Source: Paenibacillus sp. RC67 (GTDB taxonomy: Bacteria > Bacillota > Bacilli > Paenibacillales > NBRC-103111). From it: DNA of 64,000 nucleotides. A model generated the notes under the pieces. The model did no database searches and had not been told where the DNA came from. It was given only the letters and a program-made list of their open reading frames with translations. A program made the translations under genes and the position numbers. Position 1 is the first letter of the stretch, and each line of letters opens with the position of its first letter. The stretch covers positions 6,347,501 through 6,411,500 of the forward strand of contig NZ_CP125098.1 in the NCBI RefSeq assembly GCF_030020805.1, in the 5' to 3' direction. Below, one piece after another: positions 36,101 to 44,627 of the stretch.

Positions 36101-37628
36101 TTTGCAGTTTCACTGCTTCGGCTCGTGCTTGCTCCAGCTGCTCCGTCAGCTCCGCCTCTTGCATCCGGCTCAGCTCTTCCAGCTCCACTGCTGCTTCAAG
36201 CTGCTTCTCCAGCTCCTGCTCCAGACCGCTGCCGCGTTCCTGCTCTAGCTTCAGTCGCTCCTCCAGCTCCGTTTGCAAGCTCTGCTGTTTCGCTACCTCT
36301 TGCTCCCGTTCGCGCTTCTGCTGCTCCAGCCGCTGCTGCAGCTTCGCTACCTCCATCTGCGCTTGCTCCGATTGATCGGAAAGCTCCGATTGCAGCTTTG
36401 CTGCTTCAGCTCGCGCTTGCTCCAGCTGCTCTGTCAGCTCCGCCTCTTGCATTCGGCTAAGCTCTTCCAGCTCCACTGCTGCTTCAAGCTGCTTCGCCAG
36501 CTCCTGCTCCAGACCGCTGCCGCGTTCCTGCTCTAGCTTCAGTCGCTCCTCCAGCACCGTTTGCAAGCTCTGCTGTTTCGCTACCTCTTGCTCCCGTTCG
36601 CGCTTCTGCTGCTCCAGCCGCTGCTGCAGCTTTGCTACCTCCACCTGCGCTTGCTCCGATTGGGCTGCCAGCTCCGATTGCAGCTTCGACGCTTCCGCTT
36701 TCACCTGCTCTAATTGCTCCGTCAGCTCCGCTTCTTGCATCCGACTCAGCTCTTCCAGCTCGGATGCCGCCTCTCGCTGCTTCACCAGCTCCTGCTCCAG
36801 GCCGCTGCCGCGTTCCTGTGCAAGCTTCAACTGCTCCTCCAGCTCCACTTGCAGACCCCGCTGCTGTTCAAGCTCCTGCTCCCGTTCTTGCTTCAGCTGC
36901 TCCAAGCTGGTGCTGCGCTCACGCTCGCTCTTCACCTGTTCTTCCAGCTTCGCATTCAAGCTTCGCTGCTCGTCCAGCTGCTGTTCGCGCTCCTGGTCAA
37001 GCTGATCCAATTCCGTTTGGAGTCTGGCTGTCTCGGACTCCAGCTGCTCTATCTGAGCCGCCAGCTCCGCTTCCTGCATTAAGCTTAACTCTTCCAGCTC
37101 TGAGAGCGCTTTGTGCTGCTCCTCAAGCTGTTTTTCCAAGCCTTGGCTGCGTTCTTGCTCGCTTTTAGCCTTGGATTCTAAACGTTCTCGCTCCTGCCCG
37201 GACTTTGTTAACGCATCCTGCAGCTTTGCTGCTTCTGCCTGAGCCTGCGTTCGTTCGTCTTCAAGCTTACGGCTATCGTTCTCCAGCTCCTGAAGTCGCT
37301 CCCGCTCCACTTCTAATTCTTGCAGAAGGACGGCATGGCGCTCCTTAAGCTGACCGAGCTCTTCCTTCGACTTTTCAAGCAGCTTTTGCTTCTCTATCGT
37401 CAGCTCGAAGTCATCCTGCATTTTATAATATTCGTCCGCTATATGTACCGCCGCCATAACGGCTATTTTTGGTGTATCCAGCCTTGGGGATCCCGTGGCA
37501 ATTTTATGCATTTGATCGTTCACCTGCGCAACAACACGTTTCATATTCGTCGCGCTTGTTTTGGCAACCAGCTTATAAGGGGTGCCGAATATATCTACCG
37601 TCATTCGGATTTTATCTTCATTGCTCAC
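33156..37628 (-). CDS. zapA: Giant ZapA-type cell-division protein with a 1400-residue coiled coil
   Basis: 1490 codons. Residues 1 to about 85 are a normal ZapA domain (DKIRMTVDIFGTPYKLV, PKIAVMAAVHIADEYYKMQ), the FtsZ-ring-associated fold that is usually the whole protein. From about residue 85 to the end everything is charged coiled coil very rich in E, Q, L, R and A with almost no proline or glycine. Eight units begin ELEELSxMQExELxEQ; the matching DNA landmarks lie at 34802, 35177, 35552, 35873, 36161, 36449, 36737 and 37076, spacing 375, 375, 321, 288, 288, 288, 339 bases. GTG 37628 has AAGGGAG nine bases upstream. The locus order pheS-pheT-zapA-cvpA is the standard one, so this is the resident zapA, not a passenger. 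No frameshift seen. Confidence 0.88.
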   Translation of the reverse strand: MSNEDKIRMTVDIFGTPYKLVAKTSATNMKRVVAQVNDQMHKIATGSPRLDTPKIAVMAAVHIADEYYKMQDDFELTIEKQKLLEKSKEELGQLKERHAVLLQELEVERERLQELENDSRKLEDERTQAQAEAAKLQDALTKSGQERERLESKAKSEQERSQGLEKQLEEQHKALSELEELSLMQEAELAAQIEQLESETARLQTELDQLDQEREQQLDEQRSLNAKLEEQVKSERERSTSLEQLKQEREQELEQQRGLQVELEEQLKLAQERGSGLEQELVKQREAASELEELSRMQEAELTEQLEQVKAEASKLQSELAAQSEQAQVEVAKLQQRLEQQKREREQEVAKQQSLQTVLEERLKLEQERGSGLEQELAKQLEAAVELEELSRMQEAELTEQLEQARAEAAKLQSELSDQSEQAQMEVAKLQQRLEQQKREREQEVAKQQSLQTELEERLKLEQERGSGLEQELEKQLEAAVELEELSRMQEAELTEQLEQARAEAVKLQTELVAQAEQAQVEVARLQQRLEQQKREREQEVAKQQSLQTELEERLKQEQERGSGLEQELAKQLETAAELEELSRMQEAELTEQLERARAEAVKLQTELAVQSEQAQSEAARLSEELAALTSRSQLELEQQKREREQEQEKQRGMLAELKEQLKLEQERSGSLQQELAKQRVSASELEELSRMQEEELTEQLEQARAETVKLQSELNEELERARAEATKLQLELTAQGEQAQSEAARLHEELVAQGSRSQSELEQSKREREQELEQQRDVQAKLEEQLKLEQERSGSLQQELAKLKMSASELEELSRMQEEELTEQLEHARAEAAKLQLELEERLEQARAEASRQQAEMTALTEHAQLESARLREELAAQANNLQSELEQLRSEREHELEQQRSVQAQLEEQLKLERERSGGLQQELTKQRVSIVELEELSRMQEAELTEQLEQIRSEAARLQSEEAALTEQARSEVAKLHEELSAHVSRSQSELEQLKREQEQELELQLALQGELEDRMKTELERQAVLEQQLQSLQAQLEQQQTEATELQSQSDEQLQRYEELSLLNDQLNEQIQLQQKEYELQLERNQEQQKQARAEQWQAKVLADQLQEQLVEALEQRQLLQAQLSDQAQESRTALDRLEQQQQHSEELMAELQAEREQASELQRKLNSQLEETQLQVELYEELQALHSATERQLQEQASHSAEALRESEQQNAALREQLAQREAQLAEHQQQLGSMQEELRVLMTQFREQQSYQLQLQESTSQWQRRCEDLTAQTDELRRFGGEQREELQLQEELYKELEDQLAELQSHMKQQKSESLEENRQLDAQRAALQEQLHGQAEAAAALELQLLGGNERLTELEQLYQQQMEHNQSLLQAQEQQLARIEELERQYQGEQQIQRELTAQMEQSRVQFATHQEELLIQTELYNELQEQFKEQAAQNRALQEEYNDHRERAQQVYTELQELKSEYEKLQIEYNEWIELVVENE
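34802..37076 (-). repeat. In-frame tandem repeats inside the zapA gene
   Basis: Seven intervals between eight repeat starts. Three consecutive 288-base units (35873 to 36737) are nearly identical, encoding 96 residues each; flanking units are 107, 113, 125 and 125 residues. All lengths are multiples of three, as expected if selection keeps the frame while units are gained and lost. Such repeats are prone to copy-number change and to assembly collapse. Confidence 0.85.
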
Positions 37629-37804
37629 AAGTAAACTCTCCCTTCTTACCTTCACAGAGGAGGTCTATAAAGTCCCCGCCTTGGAATGAACCGGACATCC
37701 GGTGTTCTTGATGGCTTTGGAAGCCATTTTGCTGCTTTATTTTAGCAGCCGAGGCTTCATTTTTCCCATATTGATCAGAGGACATTTGTAAACACTTGGA
37801 AATA

Positions 37805-37857
37805 CAAAAAAAGGTTCCTCGTATCTCCATTTATTTCGATACGGGGAACCTTTTTTC
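37805..37857. terminator. Bidirectional terminator between pheT and zapA
   Basis: Arms AAAAAAGGTTCCTCGTATC and GATACGGGGAACCTTTTTT, loop about 14 bases. Ends pheST transcription before zapA. The remainder of 37629-37902 holds the zapA leader; nothing else was seen. Confidence 0.85.
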
Positions 37858-37902
37858 CTGCTGTAGCAGGTATATTTATGACAAATTACGAGCAGCTGCT
37901 TC

Positions 37903-40350
37903 TTACTTTCTCAGCTCAGCTCCAAACGTTTGTTCCAATGCCTCAACAACCTTAGCGTGAAGCTCGCTAACTTCCTCATCGGTCAATGTACGCTCAGGGG
38001 TCCGGTACACAAGAGCAAGCGCAACACTCTTCTTATCAGCACCCAAACGGTCGCCTGTATAAATATCGAACACTTGAATGGATTCAAGCAGACTGCCAGC
38101 CACTTCACGCACTTTGGCGATCAAATCGCCAACCTGTACTTCCTTGCCTACAACAACAGCAATATCGCGTCCGATAGACGGATAACGAGGCAGCAGCTTG
38201 TGTGTTATTCTCTCACTCGCATGATCTGCCAGTACGGAGAAGTCCACCTCCAATACATAAGTGTCCGCCAAATCCTTTTTCTGTTGAAGGGAAGGATGCA
38301 GCTGACCCAAAGTACCGATAACTTGAGTTCCTTCTGCTGTCTGCAGTGTAATATGTGCCGTACGACCCGGATGGAAGCCTTCCTGTTGAGCTGCTTTGTA
38401 ACCGATGCCTTGCAGCCCCAAATAGCTAACAACACTTTCAAAGACACCCTTCAGGTCATAAAAATCAACGTCTCCCGCTTTGCCCGTCCAGTGAGTTTCA
38501 TGACGCTTCCCTGTAATGAGAGCAGATAGCATCAAGGGCTCCTCTGGAAGCTTAGTCAATGAGCTTTCGTCTGTTACGAACACTTTGCCGATCTCAAATA
38601 CATTCACATCATCCGTATTGCGGTTCCGGTTATAAGCTGCTACATCCAGCAAATGAGGAATCAAGCTCGTACGCAGCGTGCTGCGCTCCTCGCTCATTGG
38701 CATCGACAGGGCAATCGGCTTAGCACCTGGATAGGCTCCAGGGAATTCGGCGATTTGATCAGGATGTGTGAAGGAATAAGTAATGGCTTCATGCAAGCCG
38801 CTTCCTGTCAGCACGTTGCGTACCAGACGGCGAATAGCCTGCTCCTTCGTCAATGCTCCCGGAGTCGTAACTCCGCTCATCAATGTCGTTGGAATGTTAT
38901 CGTAGCCAAATAGACGAGCCACTTCCTCGATCAGATCGACAGCCCGCGTAATGTCACCGCGACGGCTTGGCACGTGAACCGTGAAAGTTTCACCCTGTGC
39001 TTCAACCGTAAAATGCAGTCTGTCAAAAATCGCGCTTACTTGCTCAACCGACAATTCGGTACCCAAGTATTGATTGATTCGACTTACGCTAAGCTCGATT
39101 TGTACCGCTTTGTTGTCCTGCGTTACCGCTTCAACAATACCCGCTGCAACCTTACCTCCAGCATATTCGGCCATAAGAGACGCCGCACGGTTAAGTGCAG
39201 GAATAACTGCCTCCGGATTCACTTCCTTTTCAAAACGAAGGGAAGCTTCCGAACGCATACCGAGCTGACGGGATGTTTTGCGAACGGTGCCGCCATCGAA
39301 CTTCGCAGACTCGAGCAAAATGCGTACAGTTCCGTCTGTTACCTCGGAATTTTCTCCGCCCATTACACCCGCAAGTGCTACAGGCTTCGTTCCATCCGTG
39401 ATCAGCAGCATATGCGGCTCCAAATCCCGCTCCACTCCATCCAGAGTGACGATCTTTTCACCCGACTTCGCCATACGTACATCGATATGGCCGTTAGCCA
39501 ATTTATCCGCATCGAAAGCATGCAGCGGTTGACCGTACTCCAGCATAACAAAGTTGGTGATGTCCACAATGTTGTTGATCGGACGAACGCCAGCAGCCAT
39601 CAGACGATTTTGCATCCAAAGCGGAGAAGGTCCGATTTTAACATTCTCGATATAGCGCGCAGCATAATGCGAGCATTGTTCTTTCGACGTTATCTCCACA
39701 GAGATATGATTCGAAGCTTGCCCAGCAGCACCGTTCTTCTGCAAGCCCTGCTCCGCGTCCGGAAGCTGAACCGGACGTCCGAGAATCGCTGCAATTTCAT
39801 ACGCTGCTCCCAGCATGCTCAGGCAGTCAGAGCGGTTCGGTGTCAGATCAAAATCAAGCACTTCGTCGTTGATGGCCAGCACATCAAGAATGCTCTCCCC
39901 GACCTGAGTATCTTCAGGCAGTACAAGAATGCCTTCTTGAATTTCTTTTGGAAGCAGCTTATCGTTGAGGCCTAGCTCCTTCGCTGAGCAGATCATTCCT
40001 TGGGATTCCACACCGCGCAGCTTCGCACGTTTGATAACTAGACCGTCAGGCAGCTTGGCGCCTACAATAGCTACAGGAACTTTTTGACCTGCGTCTACGT
40101 TTTTCGCTCCGCATACGATCTGCAAATCTTCGCCTTGCCCTACATCTACCGTACATACGCTCAATTTATCCGCATCCGGATGCTTCTCGCGCGTCTTAAC
40201 AAAGCCGACGAATACTTTCTCTACCCCTTTGTTGCGCTTTTCTACAATATCCACTTCAATACCGCTTCGGGTCAGCTTCTCCGCCAGCTCATCGGCTGTA
40301 AATCCACTAACATCCACATATTGGGATAACCATTGGTAAGATACTTTCAT
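37903..40350 (-). CDS. pheT: Phenylalanine-tRNA ligase beta subunit
   Basis: 815 residues, full length. N-terminal B1 and tRNA-binding (EMAP-like) domain (VGFVKTREKHPDADKLSVC, VCGAKNVDAGQKVPVA), B3/4 editing domain, B5 domain, and the C-terminal ferredoxin-like anticodon-binding domain (RYPSIGRDIAVVVGKEV, FDIYTGDRLGADKKSVALAL). Pairs with PheS as the (alpha-beta)2 synthetase. It starts 22 bases after pheS. Confidence 0.95.
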   Translation of the reverse strand: MKVSYQWLSQYVDVSGFTADELAEKLTRSGIEVDIVEKRNKGVEKVFVGFVKTREKHPDADKLSVCTVDVGQGEDLQIVCGAKNVDAGQKVPVAIVGAKLPDGLVIKRAKLRGVESQGMICSAKELGLNDKLLPKEIQEGILVLPEDTQVGESILDVLAINDEVLDFDLTPNRSDCLSMLGAAYEIAAILGRPVQLPDAEQGLQKNGAAGQASNHISVEITSKEQCSHYAARYIENVKIGPSPLWMQNRLMAAGVRPINNIVDITNFVMLEYGQPLHAFDADKLANGHIDVRMAKSGEKIVTLDGVERDLEPHMLLITDGTKPVALAGVMGGENSEVTDGTVRILLESAKFDGGTVRKTSRQLGMRSEASLRFEKEVNPEAVIPALNRAASLMAEYAGGKVAAGIVEAVTQDNKAVQIELSVSRINQYLGTELSVEQVSAIFDRLHFTVEAQGETFTVHVPSRRGDITRAVDLIEEVARLFGYDNIPTTLMSGVTTPGALTKEQAIRRLVRNVLTGSGLHEAITYSFTHPDQIAEFPGAYPGAKPIALSMPMSEERSTLRTSLIPHLLDVAAYNRNRNTDDVNVFEIGKVFVTDESSLTKLPEEPLMLSALITGKRHETHWTGKAGDVDFYDLKGVFESVVSYLGLQGIGYKAAQQEGFHPGRTAHITLQTAEGTQVIGTLGQLHPSLQQKKDLADTYVLEVDFSVLADHASERITHKLLPRYPSIGRDIAVVVGKEVQVGDLIAKVREVAGSLLESIQVFDIYTGDRLGADKKSVALALVYRTPERTLTDEEVSELHAKVVEALEQTFGAELRK

Positions 40351-40372
40351 GTCCTCTTAACACTCCTCTCGA

Positions 40373-41407
40373 TTACAAATGGGCGAACTGCTTCAAGAAA
40401 CGCAGGTCGTTTGTATAAAAATGACGGATGTCTTCAATGTCGTATTTCAGCATGGCAACGCGTTCTACCCCGAGACCGAAGGCAAAGCCGCTGTACTCTT
40501 CAGGATCGTAGCCGCCTTTTTCCAGCACATTCGGATGAACCATACCCGCTCCAAGAATTTCGAGCCAGCCGGTTTGTTTACATACACGGCAGCCGGAGCC
40601 TCCGCACATCGCACAAGTTACGTCAACCTCAACACTAGGCTCCGTGAAAGGGAAAAAGCTCGGACGCAAACGAATCTGCGTATTTTGTCCGAACAACTCG
40701 CGCACGAACTGCAGCAGAGTACCCTTCAAATCGCTCATGCGGATGTTGCGGTCGATAACAAGACCCTCGATCTGCGTGAACATATGCGAATGAGTCGCGT
40801 CGTCGTCGTCACGACGGTACACTTTACCCGGGCAAATGATTTTGACCGGCACGTCGCCTTTCATTTTCTCCATCGTTCGGACCTGCACAGGGGAAGTTTG
40901 CGTACGCATCAAAATTTCATCTGTAATATAAAAGGAATCCTGCATATCGCGAGCCGGGTGATTCTTAGGCAGGTTCAACGCTTCGAAATTGTAATAGTCC
41001 TGTTCAACCTCCGGACCTTCCGCTACCGTATAGCCCATGCCGATGAAAATATCCTCGATCTGCTGGATGACTTTGCTGATAGGGTGTGTTGCGCCTACTG
41101 CTGCAGGTCTGCCCGGCAAAGTAACGTCGATCGTTTCAGCACGAAGACGCTCTTCCGTCTCAGCCTTTTGGTACTCCTCCTGCTTGCTCTCGATGACAGC
41201 TTCAATAGCACCGCGTACATCGTTCGCCACTTGCCCGATGACCGGACGTTCCTCTGCGCTCAAAGCGCCCATACCGCGCAAAATTTCGGTCAATGGACCT
41301 TTTTTGCCCAAATATTTAATTTTCATTTCAGCCAGCTGCTGTTGGTTCGTCACCTGCGCCAGCTCTTGCAGCGCTTCGACTTTTAGAGCTTCCAAACGCT
41401 CTTTCAT
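40373..41407 (-). CDS. pheS: Phenylalanine-tRNA ligase alpha subunit
   Basis: 344 residues. Class II synthetase: N-terminal coiled coil, motif 1-2 region THPISKVIQQIEDIFIGMGY, HPARDMQDSFYI, RTQTSPVQVRTM, FPFTEPSVEVDVTCAMCGG and motif 3 GFAFGLGVERVAMLKYDIEDIRHFY (shown in part). GGAGG-type site before ATG 41407. First gene after the T-box leader. Confidence 0.95.
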   Translation of the reverse strand: MKERLEALKVEALQELAQVTNQQQLAEMKIKYLGKKGPLTEILRGMGALSAEERPVIGQVANDVRGAIEAVIESKQEEYQKAETEERLRAETIDVTLPGRPAAVGATHPISKVIQQIEDIFIGMGYTVAEGPEVEQDYYNFEALNLPKNHPARDMQDSFYITDEILMRTQTSPVQVRTMEKMKGDVPVKIICPGKVYRRDDDDATHSHMFTQIEGLVIDRNIRMSDLKGTLLQFVRELFGQNTQIRLRPSFFPFTEPSVEVDVTCAMCGGSGCRVCKQTGWLEILGAGMVHPNVLEKGGYDPEEYSGFAFGLGVERVAMLKYDIEDIRHFYTNDLRFLKQFAHL

Positions 41408-41497
41408 GTGTTCATCCTCCTTATATTTTTTTCCTCAAAGCCACCGTATAGCGCTGGTGTTCAACGCTACCTTCACATAACCCCCGACATCAACGCA

Positions 41498-41815
41498 AAA
41501 AAGGCCCATTCATCCCGATAAAGGGACGAATAAGCCGTGGTACCACCCTTGTTAGAAGGCTTCTTGACTCCAACCCATGAGCGTACAGCGCACAGGAAGG
41601 GATAAGGAGTATCCTTCTCACTTCATTGAATGTAACGGTTCCGAACATGAGGTTCTTGGCCGGCTCCCTCCTACTTGCCTCAGCAGCGGCTGGGGGTTCA
41701 AAGGACTGCTCAGGAGGGAACTTCGGCAGCCTGTTTCTGTAGAACCGCTCTCAATCTCCGGCGGCTCCTCCCTGTAAAGAGGCACTGCTTACTTTTCTCC
41801 GTCAACGCATTTTAG
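41498..41815 (-). promoter_or_regulatory. T-box leader controlling pheST
   Basis: On the minus strand the conserved T-box AAGGGTGGTACCACGG lies at 41535-41550, followed by the terminator stem (41504-41537) and six T residues (41498-41503). Antiterminator and terminator use overlapping sequence, as in all T-boxes, so uncharged tRNA-Phe should allow readthrough into pheS. A Stem I region with AGTA and a large paired domain fills 41600-41810. Several TTC/TTT triplets are present; I could not fix the specifier with confidence. Confidence 0.92.
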
Positions 41816-41833
41816 GTATGAAACTTTAGCTGT

Positions 41834-41862
41834 ATTATATGAAAATTGTGCCTCTAATGCAA
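41834..41862 (-). promoter_or_regulatory. Sigma-A promoter of the T-box-pheST operon
   Basis: Minus strand TTGCAT (41857-41862), 17-base spacer, TATAAT (41834-41839), placing transcription start near 41827, just ahead of the T-box Stem I. Confidence 0.8.
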
Positions 41863-42023
41863 GTGTCGGCCTCCCACCGCAAGCCTATATTTACATTTTC
41901 CCGGATACGTAACCCAAATTCAATATAGAAAAGTGAAAAAAGTCATAAACATTTGTCCATTATTTGTCGAATAAATATCTAGTACTGTTTCTACTACTTT
42001 GACTAATACATGAGGTGAATTCC

Positions 42024-43724
42024 ATGCGCTTTACAGTCGGCAAGAAATTAATGGTAGGGTTCGGAGTTGTTTTATTGCTTCTTTTTGTTCTTGGATATTT
42101 CGCGGTTGCAACTATGGATTACATGCGAGAGCGCGTTGACACGATTACCGTTAACTGGATGCCGGGTGTAGAGGCCATTAACGAGTTGAATTTCGAAGCG
42201 GAGCATATCCTGAATTTGACTTACAGACACAAGGATGAGCAGGATGTTCCAACGATGGATATGCTAAGCAACAGCATTTCTCAGCTGTACAATAAGTTCG
42301 ATAGCAATCTTGAAATCTATGAAAAAACCATTACTACTGATGATGAACGGACAAAGCTTAACCAGCTTAAGGTTTCCTGGACTGAGTTTAAAGATAATAA
42401 CAAGCTGACGCTGGAATCCAGTCGCGGCGGTCAAATCGCTACATCCGTAGACCTGTTGAGAGTGGGACAAAAACGGTTCGATGATATGCAGCTGATTTTC
42501 AATGATCTGAAGAAAACATACCATGATGGGGCTGTTGCAGCTGCACAAGAAGTCGCAGACACGCATAAGGGCGGCAGCATCTTCATCTACTGCATCGTTG
42601 GCGCCAGTATCCTGGTCAGCATTATTGTTCTCTGGATCCTCCATCTTCGCATCGTTGTCATTTTACGAAAAGTGACTGGACATATTATACAGGTCGCTGC
42701 AGGGGATCTGACCGTTCAACCCGTTAGTGTCCGTACTAAAGACGAGCTGGGCGACTTAGCGGGAGCAGCCACCTCTATGGTAACCAACCTGAGACTTACG
42801 GTTACGGAAACCGCCAACACCTCTTCGCAGGTCGCTGCCATGTCGGAGGAGCTAGCAGCAAGCGCTGATCAATCTGCGGGTACGTCCAGACAAGTTGCTG
42901 CCGCTATGCAGGAAGTATCCGCCGGGTCCGGCGAACAGCTGGCCAGCACGGAAGAAACGGCTAAAGCGATGGAAGAGATGGCTCAAGGGATTGGAAAAAT
43001 TGCAGAGACGTCTTCTGTTGTTTCTGAGAAAGCGGTTGAGACCTCCCATCATGCGGTAAAAGGAAACGAGTCCGTCGAGCAGGTTGTCCGTCAAATGGGA
43101 TCCATTCAAAGCTCAGCGAGCACAACGGCAGATTTTATCCAAAAGCTGGGTCAAAGATCCGAAGAAATCGGCGAGATTATTACGATCATTGCACAAATCG
43201 CCAATCAGACGAATTTGCTTGCCCTTAATGCTTCCATTGAAGCTGCTCGTGCAGGTGAGCAAGGAAAAGGGTTCGCCGTTGTCGCTAACGAAGTTAAAAA
43301 ACTGGCAGCCCAATCCAGCTCATCCGCAGATGAAATTTCCGCTCTTATCGGTGAAATTCAGTCCGAGACACGGCTTGCTATTGATTCTATGAAATCCGTT
43401 AACCATGAAATAATAGATGGGATCTCCGTGGCTACGACGACCCGTGACATGTTCGGACAAATCCTTGAAAATATCCAAACGATTAACCATGAGCTTCAGG
43501 AAGTATCCGCAACATCCGAGCAAATGGCTGCAGCAACCGAAGAAATTACGGCTTCTATACTGTCTACTGCGAACATTGCAAGAAGCGCAAGCGAAAATAC
43601 GCAAAGTGCCGCCAAGGCATCAGAGGAGCAGTTGGCGTCGACGGAGGAAATCTTCCATTCTGCCTCTCATCTGTCCAAGCTAGCGGATGATTTGCAGCAA
43701 AATATTCGTTCATTTAAATTGTAA
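42024..43724 (+). CDS. Methyl-accepting chemotaxis protein
   Basis: 566 residues from ATG 42024 (AGGTG seven bases upstream; a GTG at 42015 overlaps that site). Helix TM1 (LMVGFGVVLLLLFVLGYFAV), an extracellular four-helix-bundle sensor of about 150 residues, TM2 (IFIYCIVGASILVSIIVLWIL), HAMP, and a cytoplasmic signalling hairpin with the tip EIGEIITIIAQIANQTNLLALNASIEAARAGEQGKGFAVVANEVKKLA (core shown: NLLALNASIEAARAGEQGKG). Ligand unknown. Monocistronic. Confidence 0.93.
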   Translation: MRFTVGKKLMVGFGVVLLLLFVLGYFAVATMDYMRERVDTITVNWMPGVEAINELNFEAEHILNLTYRHKDEQDVPTMDMLSNSISQLYNKFDSNLEIYEKTITTDDERTKLNQLKVSWTEFKDNNKLTLESSRGGQIATSVDLLRVGQKRFDDMQLIFNDLKKTYHDGAVAAAQEVADTHKGGSIFIYCIVGASILVSIIVLWILHLRIVVILRKVTGHIIQVAAGDLTVQPVSVRTKDELGDLAGAATSMVTNLRLTVTETANTSSQVAAMSEELAASADQSAGTSRQVAAAMQEVSAGSGEQLASTEETAKAMEEMAQGIGKIAETSSVVSEKAVETSHHAVKGNESVEQVVRQMGSIQSSASTTADFIQKLGQRSEEIGEIITIIAQIANQTNLLALNASIEAARAGEQGKGFAVVANEVKKLAAQSSSSADEISALIGEIQSETRLAIDSMKSVNHEIIDGISVATTTRDMFGQILENIQTINHELQEVSATSEQMAAATEEITASILSTANIARSASENTQSAAKASEEQLASTEEIFHSASHLSKLADDLQQNIRSFKL

Positions 43725-43741
43725 GAACTGCCACCAAATCT

Positions 43742-43815
43742 AGTGAAGAGCACCCTTGCAGCGTAGATCAAATGAATCTGCGCAAGCACGTAGGGACAGC
43801 TCTTCACTTGTTTTA
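43742..43815 (+). terminator. Terminator-like hairpin after the chemotaxis gene
   Basis: AGTGAAGAGC (43742-43751) pairs with GCTCTTCACT (43799-43808), long branched loop, then TTGTTTT. Confidence 0.6.
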
Positions 43816-43911
43816 TGTGAGCAACTTGTCGAAATTTGGTGACTTTATCCCCTTTATCTTGCATAATGGTACTTATATTATCCATTTTTGATAAGGTCAG
43901 GAGGATCTGGT

Positions 43912-44595
43912 TTGACAATCTTATCTAACTTTGGACAAAGAGTGCGGGAGCTGAGACATAAGACAGGGATGTCACAAGAAGCGCTGGCGATCCGCTGCGG
44001 AATGGACCGTTCTTACATTGGAGGCGTGGAGCGCGGAGAGCGGAACATTTCTTTGGAAAACATATCGATTATTATGAATGCGTTGGATGTCGATATGAGC
44101 TATTTTTTTGACAACGAACGTTTCTCTACTCATTCCTCTTTGGTTAAAATCGAAGATAATAAAGCCTTAAGCGAACGGTTTGTCTATCATATTGACTTCG
44201 ACGAACAGGTTATTTCATGGCAGGTCAAAGGAATCATTAGCGTGGAGGATGTTAACAAAACTGCGTTTGATCTTAAGATCGCTTGTACTTACTTGACCAA
44301 GGGCCATATTAAGCTGCTTATAGATAATAGGGGGATGGTAGCTAACGGTCAACCGTTTGTGTTTTCACCGGATGTCAATGAGAAGCTTGAAGACCTTCAG
44401 AAGTGGATGCTGCCTCATTGTCAAAAGGTTGCGGTTCTATGCAATTCAAAGCTGATGAAAAATCAACTCGACCGTTTGGGCAATCGCACGGGAATGAGTC
44501 AAATTTCCCAGCATTTTTATGGAGAAAATAATGACGAGGTTATTGCAGAAGCTTACAACTTCTTAGGCATCGCTCATAATAGTTTGGTCACATGA
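43912..44595 (+). CDS. XRE-family regulator with an unassigned C-terminal domain
   Basis: 227 residues from TTG 43912, with AGGAGG seven bases upstream. Residues 1-65 are a Cro/C1 helix-turn-helix (FGQRVRELRHKTGMSQEALA, MDRSYIGGVERGERNIS). The remaining 160 residues (FDEQVISWQVKGIISVED, HIKLLIDNRGMVANG, QKVAVLCNSKLMKNQLDRLG) alternate strands and helices in a pattern like a STAS/SpoIIAA fold; that is inference. A Spo0A-box-like site lies at 43827-43833 upstream. Target genes unknown. Confidence 0.75.
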   Translation: MTILSNFGQRVRELRHKTGMSQEALAIRCGMDRSYIGGVERGERNISLENISIIMNALDVDMSYFFDNERFSTHSSLVKIEDNKALSERFVYHIDFDEQVISWQVKGIISVEDVNKTAFDLKIACTYLTKGHIKLLIDNRGMVANGQPFVFSPDVNEKLEDLQKWMLPHCQKVAVLCNSKLMKNQLDRLGNRTGMSQISQHFYGENNDEVIAEAYNFLGIAHNSLVT

Positions 44596-44598
44596 TGA

Positions 44599-44627
44599 AG
44601 AGGGGCTGTATGGCCCCGTCTTCCTTA
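44599..44627. terminator. Hairpin between convergent genes
   Basis: AAGAGGGGC and GCCCCGTCTT arms, GC-rich, between the stops of the XRE and the 173-residue unknown gene. T runs are poor on both strands. Confidence 0.5.

Noticed and set aside
33201..37168. Many long plus-strand open frames across the zapA region
   Set aside because: They are shadows of the repetitive coiled-coil coding sequence (Leu/Gln/Ala/Ser-rich translations), without ribosome sites; the minus frame has a ZapA domain and good start.
38974..39975. 333-codon plus-strand open frame antisense to pheT
   Set aside because: No family resemblance and fully inside a clear synthetase gene.
40379..41386. 335-codon plus-strand open frame antisense to pheS
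   Set aside because: Mirror of the pheS codons; no ribosome site or motif.
41945..41975. Spo0A box versus sigma-D promoter before the chemotaxis gene
   Set aside because: TAAA-16-GTCGAATA is only a partial sigma-D match and TGTCGAA at 41965-41971 a single short core; neither alone is enough to list as a feature.
43827..43833. Single Spo0A-box core upstream of the XRE gene
   Set aside because: One seven-base match without a partner site is expected by chance in intergenic DNA; mentioned only in the gene entry.
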